In this document: positions 1-6,456 of the stretch, in pieces
How positions within the stretch are numbered: position 1 is the first letter of the stretch
How the letters are laid out: every line of letters starts with the position of its first letter
Assembly (NCBI GenBank): GCA_035762175.1
Contig: DASTPP010000144.1
Location: 1-44,689 of the forward strand
Origin: DASTPP01 sp035762175
GTDB lineage: Bacteria > Myxococcota_A > Polyangia > Polyangiales > Polyangiaceae
Direction: 5' to 3'
DNA length: 44,689 nt
Made by a program: the position numbers and the translations under genes
Notes under the pieces: model-generated
Database searches by the model: none
Seen by the model: the letters and a program-made list of their open reading frames with translations, nothing else
Told to the model about the DNA's origin: nothing

Positions 1-626
1 GCTGCCCGGCGACGCTCTGCGTGCTGGCGCTCGAGCCGGCGCTGGCGCGCTGGTGCGCCGAGCCCATCGACACCGGCCAGCCGCACTCGCCCTTCGTGCC
101 GCTGGTGCTGGGCGCGGGGGCGGTGCCCTTCGTGCGCGACGCGGGCGCCGACCCGCACCTGGCCACGCTCTCGGCGCTGGCCCACGGCAACGACCCCGGC
201 GGCCACGAGGTCGTGCTGGCGGCGCTCGGGGCGGCGGAGCGGCTGGGCGGCGACGAGGGTGCTATGCTCCAGCAGATCATCTGGGCTTCGCTGGGTGAAG
301 CAGCACGGCGAGCCCTGGAGGCGATGATGGACTACGAAAAGGTCAAGGCGATCAGCCCGTTCTACCGGGAGGGCAAGCAAGAGGGGCTGCGCGAAGGCGA
401 GGCGAAGGGCAAGGCCGAGGGCAAGGCCGAGGGCAAGGCCGAGGGCAAGGCCGAGGGCAAGGCCGAGGGCAAGGCCGAGGGGCTTCGGGTGGCGGTGCTC
501 GACCTGTGCGAGGCGTTCGGCATCGAGCCGACCGAGGCGCAGCGCGCCGCGCTCGGGGCGATGGGGGGGGGCGAGCTCGAGGCGCTGCGACGGGCGCTCA
601 AGCAGACGAAGCGCTGGCCGGGCTGA
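1..626 (+). CDS. Rpn/PD-(D/E)XK-like protein, C-terminal part (5' end outside window)
   Basis: The frame is open to the left edge, so the N-terminal part, where the nuclease-like core would lie, is missing. What remains resembles the C-terminal half of a family of actinobacterial and myxobacterial hypothetical proteins related to Rpn/YhgA-type PD-(D/E)XK proteins. It has a CVLALEPALARWCAEPI segment, then PLVLGAGAVPFV, LATLSALAHG, and a helical tail. Before the tail is YEKVKAISPFYREGKQEGL followed by six KAEG units, probably an extended charged helix. The gene ends 54 bases before the convergent ABC gene. The family assignment is from memory of the pattern. The function is unknown; relatives are often called transposase-like or nuclease-like. 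Confidence 0.6.
   Translation, partial: CPATLCVLALEPALARWCAEPIDTGQPHSPFVPLVLGAGAVPFVRDAGADPHLATLSALAHGNDPGGHEVVLAALGAAERLGGDEGAMLQQIIWASLGEAARRALEAMMDYEKVKAISPFYREGKQEGLREGEAKGKAEGKAEGKAEGKAEGKAEGKAEGLRVAVLDLCEAFGIEPTEAQRAALGAMGGGELEALRRALKQTKRWPG
411..482 (+). repeat. 12-bp in-frame tandem repeat encoding KAEG x6
   Basis: Six copies of AAGGCCGAGGGC lie head to tail; the last copy has one changed base. The unit is a multiple of three, so copy-number change keeps the reading frame and only lengthens a charged helix in the encoded protein. Confidence 0.9.
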
Positions 627-680
627 CCCCGCCGGCCGCGAGAAGCGCACGGGGCTCGACGGGCTTCGTGAGGGGCGGGT

Positions 681-1682
681 TCATTCGCCCTCCGTCTTCG
701 GCCCGGCCGGCCGGCCGCGCGCGAACATCTCGCCGAGCACCTCCTCGAGCTCGGCCGCCTCGATCGTCAGATCGCGCACCGGCAGGCGCGCGAGGGCGAG
801 GCCGACGACGCGGCTGATCTCGCTCGTCGGCGCGAGCAGGACGACGCGCGCGGGGCCCGACTCGACCACCTCGGCGCCGAGCCCGGCGAGCGCCTCGGCG
901 GGGGCGGGCGACGCGAGCTCGAGCACGACGCGCTTCTGCGGCCGGGCGCGCAGCACGAGCTCGGCCTGCGGCCCGTCGAAGGCGAGGCGGCCGCGGTCGA
1001 TGATGACGATGCGCGGGCAGAGCGCCGTCACGTCGTCCATGTCGTGGCTCGTCAGCAGGAGGGTCGCGCCGTGCTCCTCGTTGTAGCGCTTGATGAACGA
1101 GCGCACCGCGGCCCGCGCCGTCACGTCGAGGCCGATGGTCGGCTCGTCGAGGAAGAGCACGCGCGGCCGGTGCACGAGCGCCGCGGCGAGCTCGCACTTC
1201 ATGCGCTCGCCGAGCGAGAGCTGGCGCACGGGCTTCTTCACGAGCGGGGCGAGCTCGAGCAGCTCGGTCAGCTCGCGCAGCGTCGCGTCGAACTCGGCCC
1301 GCGGCACCTCGTAGAGCGCGCGGTTCAGCTCGAAGGTGTCGGCGGCGGGCAGGTCCCACAAGAGCTGCTGCTTCTGGCCCGTCACCAGCATGATGCTGCG
1401 CAGGAACGCGTCGTCGCGGCGCGCGGGCACGTGGCCGCCGACCCGCACCTCGCCCGAGGTCGGGTGCAGGAGGCCCGAGAGCACCTTGAGCGTCGTCGTC
1501 TTGCCCGCGCCGTTCGGCCCGAGGAAGCCGACCCGCTCGCCCGGCGCGATGTCGAACGAGACGTCGTCGACGGCGCGCACCGTGGTGTACCGCCGCCGGA
1601 AGAGCGAGGCGAACGCGGCGCCGAGGCCCGGCGGGCGCTCGGGCACCCGGTAGGTCTTGACCAGGCGGCGGACGGCGATCAC
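681..1682 (-). CDS. ABC transporter ATP-binding protein (COG4586-like)
   Basis: This is a 333-residue nucleotide-binding subunit. Walker A GPNGAGKT is at residues 55-62, the Q-loop region around VTGQKQ at 99-104, signature LSLGER at 154-159, Walker B RVLFLDEPT at 173-181, and the H-loop in LLTSHDMDD. The extra segment FRRRYTTVRAVDDVSF near residue 30 and the tail of about 90 residues resemble the COG4586 group, which usually works with two ABC-2 type permeases. The start is GTG. It lies 13 bases after the LolB-like gene in the same operon. No permease follows, because a convergent gene begins 54 bases downstream. The substrate is unknown. Confidence 0.9.
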   Translation of the reverse strand: MIAVRRLVKTYRVPERPPGLGAAFASLFRRRYTTVRAVDDVSFDIAPGERVGFLGPNGAGKTTTLKVLSGLLHPTSGEVRVGGHVPARRDDAFLRSIMLVTGQKQQLLWDLPAADTFELNRALYEVPRAEFDATLRELTELLELAPLVKKPVRQLSLGERMKCELAAALVHRPRVLFLDEPTIGLDVTARAAVRSFIKRYNEEHGATLLLTSHDMDDVTALCPRIVIIDRGRLAFDGPQAELVLRARPQKRVVLELASPAPAEALAGLGAEVVESGPARVVLLAPTSEISRVVGLALARLPVRDLTIEAAELEEVLGEMFARGRPAGPKTEGE

Positions 1683-1695
1683 GCCCCCGGGCCCC

Positions 1696-2592
1696 TCAGT
1701 GGTCGCAGGGGCCCACGGTCTGCTGGCGCACGCCGCCCGGCACCGGCTGCCGGAACGACCCCTCGGGCAGCGGCGGGTTGAGCTCGACCTTCTTGTAGCT
1801 GAGGAGCACGTCGTCGTCGCTCGAGGCCACGGTGACGTGGATGCGCCGGGGCACCTCGACCGTGCAGGCCGGCCCGCTCGGGGGCACGGGCGGCTCGACC
1901 CCGTCTTCGTCGACGAGCGGCGGCGCGGTCGAGGCCGGCGCGTGCCCGTCGAGCTCGGCGTGGTAGAGCTCGTGGCCCTGCTGCTCGACGCGCACGTCGA
2001 GCACGCGCACGCGCTGCTCGCCCCAGGGCTTCTGAAAGTCGGCCGGCGAGGGGGCGAGGCGCAGCGTCTCGCGCGCCTCGCGGTTGCCCGGCACGTCGAG
2101 CACGTAGTAGCCGCCGCCGTCCCAGCGGATGGTGCCCGCCCCCGGCGCGTGCGCGAGCACCGGGGCCTCGCCGCGCAAGAGCGAGACGAGGGCGTGGCCG
2201 GGCACCGGCACCTGCGTCAGGCGCGCGAGGTTGCAGGCCGAGGCGGGGCCGCGGGTGAAGGTCTTCTCGCGCAGGTCGAGGAAGGAGAAGTCGCGCCCGT
2301 CGCTCGTCAGCGTCGCCACCGTCGCGCCGAAGGGGCTGACGGCGTCGAAGCGCACGCGCTCGGGCGAGACGGCGAGGAAGAACACCGTGCCCCGCAGCCG
2401 CCCCTGCTGGCCCGAGAGCCGGTCGAGCTTCGCCTCGCCCCGCGCGCCCCGCGCGCAGGCGTACGTCGCCCGCATGCGCCCGAGCGCCGCGTCGGCCGAG
2501 GGGAACTGCGAGGGCGGCGGCGGCGTGCCGCAGCCCGCGGCCAGCAGCGCGGCGGCGAGGGCCGCCGGGCGCGCGACGGGGCGAAGGGTCAA
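1696..2592 (-). CDS. LolB/DUF4292-like outer-membrane lipoprotein
   Basis: This is a predicted lipoprotein of 298 residues. I place the start at a TTG whose bases overlap the TGA stop of the upstream gene (TTGA), preceded by GGGGGCGAG. This gives a short signal peptide with lipobox LLAAGC and Cys21. The middle (RVRFDAVSPFGATVATLTSDG, then a patch like SACNLARL and a LLRGEAP loop) resembles the half-barrel fold of LolB and DUF4292 proteins, which carry lipoproteins or lipids across the periplasm. Translation is probably coupled to the HARE-HTH gene upstream. The LolB-like call rests on pattern only. Confidence 0.7.
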   Translation of the reverse strand: MTLRPVARPAALAAALLAAGCGTPPPPSQFPSADAALGRMRATYACARGARGEAKLDRLSGQQGRLRGTVFFLAVSPERVRFDAVSPFGATVATLTSDGRDFSFLDLREKTFTRGPASACNLARLTQVPVPGHALVSLLRGEAPVLAHAPGAGTIRWDGGGYYVLDVPGNREARETLRLAPSPADFQKPWGEQRVRVLDVRVEQQGHELYHAELDGHAPASTAPPLVDEDGVEPPVPPSGPACTVEVPRRIHVTVASSDDDVLLSYKKVELNPPLPEGSFRQPVPGGVRQQTVGPCDH

Positions 2593-4961
2593 CGCTCGCC
2601 CCCGCGCAGCCCCTCGAGGGTGTCGAAGTCGGGCACGAGCAGCGGCACCGAGGTGCGCGCCACCGCGATCTCGTGCTCTTCGCACACGCGCGCGAGCGCC
2701 GCCGCGTCGAAGAGCGCGACCGGGGCGGCGCCCGCGACGGCCACCTCTTCGCGCGCGCCCGAGAGCACCGGGCCCGCCGTGAAGACCCAGCCGGCCGCCG
2801 CCGGCCCGTAGTGGTGCAGCGACCCGCGCAGGTCGGCGACGCGCTCGCGCCCGACCTCGCGCCCGTCGCGCCGCATCACCACGGCGAGGCGCGTCTCGCC
2901 CGCCGGGCCGCGCAGCACCCCCGCGAAGTGCGACTCGGCGCCCGCCGACGCCGGCCGGCGCACCGGCCTGAGCCCCGCGACCCCGAGCCGCTCGAGCACC
3001 GTCAGGCAGAGCTCGACGAAGCCGTGCGGCGGCAGCTCGGACAGCTTGCGCCCGAAGAGCCGCCGCGACGCCTCGCGGTAGCGCTCGACCGCCACGAGCA
3101 TCTCGGCCTCGAGCCGCACCAGCTCGAGCCCGAGCGACCAGTCGACCGGCGCCACGCGCCCGCCCGAGAGCAGCCGGAAGCGCGGCCGCTGCCCCGTCGC
3201 CGCCCGCCGCAGGCCGTCGGCGCGCACCGCCGCCGCCACCTGCGCCTGCAAGAGCGAGGGCTCGCCCGCGAGCTTGCCGCGCCGCTGCGCCTGCTCGACC
3301 AGCGCCCGCAGCGGCACCGGGCCGCCGCCGCGGTCGAAGCCCGCCAGGAGCGTCGCGACGAGATCGGCGAGATCGCGCCCCGACAGCTCGTCGGCCTCGC
3401 CCCCCTCGACCCCCTCGACGACCGACCGCGGCCCCCGCTCGTCACGCCGCTCGTCGCGCCGCTCGTCGCGCCTCGCCTCGCGCCCCGGCTCGCGCGGGAC
3501 CTCGCGCGGCGGGGTGCGCACGCTGACCGGCGCCTCCGCCTCGCGCGCCGCCTCGGCCGGCGCGTCGCCGTAGGCCGGCGAGACCGTGTACCCCGGCAGC
3601 CCCGGCTCGGCCGGCGCCGCCTCGGCCCCCTCGGCCCCGCGCCCACGCCGCCGACGGCGACGGCGACGGGAGCTCGCGTCGGCCGCGTCGGCGTCGGGCC
3701 CGAAGATGGGCTTGTCGTCGTCCTCTTCTTCGTCGAAGAGCTCCTTCGCGGCCTCCATCAGGTTGGCCCGGAACGCCTCGTCGGGCGGCGTCGGCCCCTT
3801 CGCCGCCGACGGCGTACGGCCCGGCCTCGCCTCGTCGCGCGGCCCCCTCGCCTCGTCGCGCGGCGGCCTCGCGTCCTCGCGGCCGGGCCTCGCCTCGTCG
3901 CGACCAGGCCTCGCCTCGTCGCGCGGCGCCCTCGCCTCGTCGCGGCCAGGCCTCGCCTCGTCGCGGATGGACCTCGCGTCGTCTCGCGGCGGCCTCGCCT
4001 CGTCTCGCGGCGGCCTCGCCTCGTCGCGGCCGGGCCTCGCCTCGTCGCCGCGGGCGGGCCTGCCCTCGTCGCGCAGCGCCCTCGCCTCGTCGCGCAGCGC
4101 CCTCGCCTCGTCGCCGGGCGGCCGCACCTCGGACCGAGGCGGCTGCACCTCGTCGAGGGCCGGCTTCGCCTCGCCCCGATCGAGCTTGCGCGGCAACGCG
4201 TCGACGGTCACCTCCGGATCGCCGGGCTCGGACTCGGGCGCCGCGTCGAGCAGCGAGCCCGGGCCCCCCGCCCGCACCTCGGTCACCTCGAAGGCCGGGG
4301 GCGCGCCGCCCGCCACCTCGTCGATCGAGGTCAAGGTCGGGCGCGCGCCCATCACCGAGCCCTCGGACGAGGCGCCGAGTTCGAACGCCTCGCCCCCGAG
4401 CGGGCTCGCCTCGCGCCGCGGCGTCACGACGCCGAGATCGAAGACCTCGGCGGCGCGCGCGGCCGCGAGCTCGTCGCCCGCGTCGCCGCGCGCGGGCGAG
4501 GCCACCCCGCTCAGGATCGGCGCGGCGGGCGGCTCGTCGTCGCCCGCCGGGCGCGCCTGGGCCGGCGCTTCGACCGGCGCCGCGGCCGGCAGCCCCTCGG
4601 GCGGCGTCTTCGCCCGCGCGGCCGCCTCTTTGGCCGTCTCTTTCGCCCGCGCGCCCTTCGCCGGCGCCTCGTCGGCCGCCGCGGCGCGCGCCGGCGCCGC
4701 CTTGAGCTCGGGCGCCGGGCCGGGCGGGCCGGTCTCTTCCCAGGCGCGCAGGGCGAAGACCCCGGGCTTGATGCGCACCAGCGGGTTCTCTTTCGGGCCC
4801 TTCTTCAGGAGGGCCGCCAGGCGCGAGCCCATGGTCACTTCGGGGCTCTTGCCGACGTGCGACAAGAGGTTCTTTTCAATCGCCAGCTCGGTGATGTCTT
4901 TGTAGTGAAGCGGCTTTCCGACAAGTCGGAGCACCTCGGCCGCTGCTTCGGTAAACGTCAT
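2589..4961 (-). CDS. HARE-HTH protein with charged repeats and degenerate Mrr-like domain
   Basis: This 790-residue protein has three parts. Residues 1-70 (from TFTEAAAEVLRLVGKPLHY) match the HARE-HTH winged-helix domain found in RpoE-delta, ASXL and restriction proteins. Residues 80-500 are low complexity, with DEARPxR repeats (about 282-380), an acidic DEEEDDD patch and a run of eight arginines. Residues 520-790 look globular; from about 680 they resemble the Mrr-type PD-(D/E)XK fold (FAGVLRG, LAVVMRR, LRGSLHHYG, GWVFTAGPVLSGAREE). The usual QxK catalytic strand is MRR, so cleavage activity is doubtful. The ATG has GGAGG about 10 bases upstream. It begins an operon with a lipoprotein and an ABC ATPase. 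A DNA-binding role is inferred. Confidence 0.75.
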   Translation of the reverse strand: MTFTEAAAEVLRLVGKPLHYKDITELAIEKNLLSHVGKSPEVTMGSRLAALLKKGPKENPLVRIKPGVFALRAWEETGPPGPAPELKAAPARAAAADEAPAKGARAKETAKEAAARAKTPPEGLPAAAPVEAPAQARPAGDDEPPAAPILSGVASPARGDAGDELAAARAAEVFDLGVVTPRREASPLGGEAFELGASSEGSVMGARPTLTSIDEVAGGAPPAFEVTEVRAGGPGSLLDAAPESEPGDPEVTVDALPRKLDRGEAKPALDEVQPPRSEVRPPGDEARALRDEARALRDEGRPARGDEARPGRDEARPPRDEARPPRDDARSIRDEARPGRDEARAPRDEARPGRDEARPGREDARPPRDEARGPRDEARPGRTPSAAKGPTPPDEAFRANLMEAAKELFDEEEDDDKPIFGPDADAADASSRRRRRRRRGRGAEGAEAAPAEPGLPGYTVSPAYGDAPAEAAREAEAPVSVRTPPREVPREPGREARRDERRDERRDERGPRSVVEGVEGGEADELSGRDLADLVATLLAGFDRGGGPVPLRALVEQAQRRGKLAGEPSLLQAQVAAAVRADGLRRAATGQRPRFRLLSGGRVAPVDWSLGLELVRLEAEMLVAVERYREASRRLFGRKLSELPPHGFVELCLTVLERLGVAGLRPVRRPASAGAESHFAGVLRGPAGETRLAVVMRRDGREVGRERVADLRGSLHHYGPAAAGWVFTAGPVLSGAREEVAVAGAAPVALFDAAALARVCEEHEIAVARTSVPLLVPDFDTLEGLRGGER
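3820..4115 (-). repeat. Degenerate tandem repeat encoding DEARPxR units
   Basis: About sixteen imperfect units built on CTCGCCTCGTCGCG (+ strand) encode alternating DEARP and RDEAR blocks inside the HARE-HTH/Mrr gene. Units of 18 and 21 bases are mixed, and all keep frame. Confidence 0.85.
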
Positions 4962-5312
4962 CTTCGTTCGCCTCCGGGCCGGCCCGCGGCCGGCGGGGCC
5001 CGAGGCTCGCTCGCCTCGGGAGACAGCGTCGGCCCGCACGCAGCCCCGCCAGGGCCTTCGCTCGCCTCGTTGCGAGCGCCCCCGGGGCGGGCGGGGACGG
5101 CAACGCGCTTCGCGCAGGGGCCGTCGACCGACGCCATATTGCCCGAGCCCCTACCACGCCCCCGAAGGCCCGCCCATCAGAAACGACCCTCGGGCCCGCC
5201 CCCCCCGAGGCCGGCGCGCCGCCCGCCGCGATCGCGCCGCGGGCAACGGGCCCGCGCCGCGCCGCGCCGGGGCCGGCGCCGAATGCCCCTTTTCGCGAGC
5301 CCCTACGTAGGC
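4962..5312. other. Intergenic region between divergent genes
   Basis: I see no credible gene in these 351 bases. Open frames here have atypical composition and no ribosome-binding site. A CAATAT -10-like hexamer on the minus strand (5136-5141) could serve the HARE-HTH gene, but no matching -35 is visible. Confidence 0.5.
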
Positions 5313-5318
5313 TACAAT
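5313..5318 (+). promoter_or_regulatory. -10 box TACAAT, six bases before GTG start
   Basis: TACAAT matches the sigma70 -10 consensus at five of six positions. It is separated from the GTG of the small gene by only six bases, which would put transcription start at or next to the start codon. No clear -35 is seen. Confidence 0.5.
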
Positions 5319-5324
5319 ACGGTC

Positions 5325-5642
5325 GTGTATCTCTCTGCGCTCGAAGCCGCCCTGCTCCGCGTGGCCGCCCGAGCCGGGGTCGTCGTGCGCCACGAGTCCT
5401 TCGATCGGGCGCTCTTCCAAGACCTGCCGCGCCGCGGCGGGCTCTGCCGCCTGCGCGGCGTGCTCACCCTCTTCGTCGACCCGTCCGAGTCGCCCGCCGA
5501 GCGCGTCGCCACCCTCGCCCTCGGCCTCGCCCGCCTCGATCTCGAGCGCGTCGCGATGCCCCCCTTCGTGCGCGAGACCATCGCCCAGCGCGGCGCCAGC
5601 CTGCGCGCCCGACGGCGCCCGGCCCTGCGCCGCGTCGTCTAG
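5325..5642 (+). CDS. Small conserved deltaproteobacterial/myxobacterial protein
   Basis: This is a 105-residue protein beginning VYLSALEAALLRVAARAG. It contains RGGLCRLRGVLTLFVD followed by an ERVATLALGLARLDLE helix and PPFVRE. I recognise this arrangement (helix, GGLCRLRG strand-loop, valine strand, helix, PP-hR) from uncharacterised short proteins common in Deltaproteobacteria, but no function is known. I chose GTG at 5325 because a -10 box lies just before it; an in-frame ATG at 5283 would add 14 residues. The stop codon overlaps that of the convergent Nif3-like gene on the palindrome CTAG. Confidence 0.65.
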   Translation: MYLSALEAALLRVAARAGVVVRHESFDRALFQDLPRRGGLCRLRGVLTLFVDPSESPAERVATLALGLARLDLERVAMPPFVRETIAQRGASLRARRRPALRRVV

Positions 5643-6442
5643 CGCACCCGAAAGGGGTCGGCGTCGGCGCCGCTGAGCGCCCAGGCGAGCCCCGGCAGCC
5701 GCCGGGCGAGCCCCTCGCCGAGCCGGCCGAGCGCGCCCCGCTCGCTGTTCGAGTGCAGCGTGCAGACGAGCGTCAGGCCCGCGTCGGCCGCGCGCAGCGC
5801 GTCGTGGTGGCGCACCTCGCCCGTGACGTAGACGTCGGCGCGCGCCGCGAGCGCGTCGTCGATGAGATCGCCGCAGGCCCCCGCCCCCACGGCCACCGTC
5901 GCGGCCTCGCCCTCGAGGGGCCCGGCGACCAGCACCTCGCCGAGGCCGAGCGCGCGCTTGGCGTGCTCGACGAACTCGGCGCGCGGCCGCGGCCGGGCCC
6001 GCCCGACGCGCCCGAAGCCGAAGCCCGCGGGCCACTCGCCCGGGGCCTGCCCCTTGCGCAGCGCGCGGCACTCGAAGAGCCCGAGCGCCTCGGCGAGCAC
6101 GTCGTTGGTGCCGCCGGGGGCCATGTCCAGGGCGGTGTGGGGGCTGTAGACGGCGACGCCCGCGCGCACGAGCTCGTAGGCGATCGAGCCGGCCGTCAGG
6201 CGCTTGACCGCCTTGAAGATCGGCGGGTGGTAGGCGACCACGGCCTCGCAGCCCGACGCGCGCGCCTCGGCGAGCACCGCGCGCGTCAGATCGACGCAGA
6301 GCAGGGCGCGGGCGAGCGGCGCGGCGGGGTCGCCGACGAGCAGGCCGACGTTGTCCCAGGGCTCGGCGAAGCGCGGGGGCGCGATCGCCTCGAGCGCGTC
6401 GACGAGGTCGGCGACGCGCCAGGGGGGCGGGGCGGCGGCCAT
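5639..6442 (-). CDS. Nif3-like dinuclear metal-centre protein (YbgI family)
   Basis: This 267-residue protein is close to the usual family length. The hallmark stretches are present in order: EPWDNVGLLVGDP near residue 25, AYHPPIFKAVKRL near 70, SPHTALDMAPGGTNDVLA near 100, and a C-terminal TLHSNSERGAL that supplies the second His and Glu of the metal site. Family members form hexameric toroids with a di-metal site. Their cellular substrate is unsettled; GTP cyclohydrolase type 2 annotations are inherited rather than proven. The ATG start lies 14 bases after alaS on the same strand, so the two are probably co-transcribed. Confidence 0.92.
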   Translation of the reverse strand: MAAAPPPWRVADLVDALEAIAPPRFAEPWDNVGLLVGDPAAPLARALLCVDLTRAVLAEARASGCEAVVAYHPPIFKAVKRLTAGSIAYELVRAGVAVYSPHTALDMAPGGTNDVLAEALGLFECRALRKGQAPGEWPAGFGFGRVGRARPRPRAEFVEHAKRALGLGEVLVAGPLEGEAATVAVGAGACGDLIDDALAARADVYVTGEVRHHDALRAADAGLTLVCTLHSNSERGALGRLGEGLARRLPGLAWALSGADADPFRVR

Positions 6443-6456
6443 GGCGTGCGGGCCGC

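Noticed and set aside
2673..5642. A 989-codon open frame on the plus strand opposite the HARE-HTH gene
   Set aside because: It is antisense to a gene with recognisable domains and a good ribosome-binding site, and its translation is Arg/Pro/Leu-rich without motifs. Only its last part (from 5325) is a real small gene.
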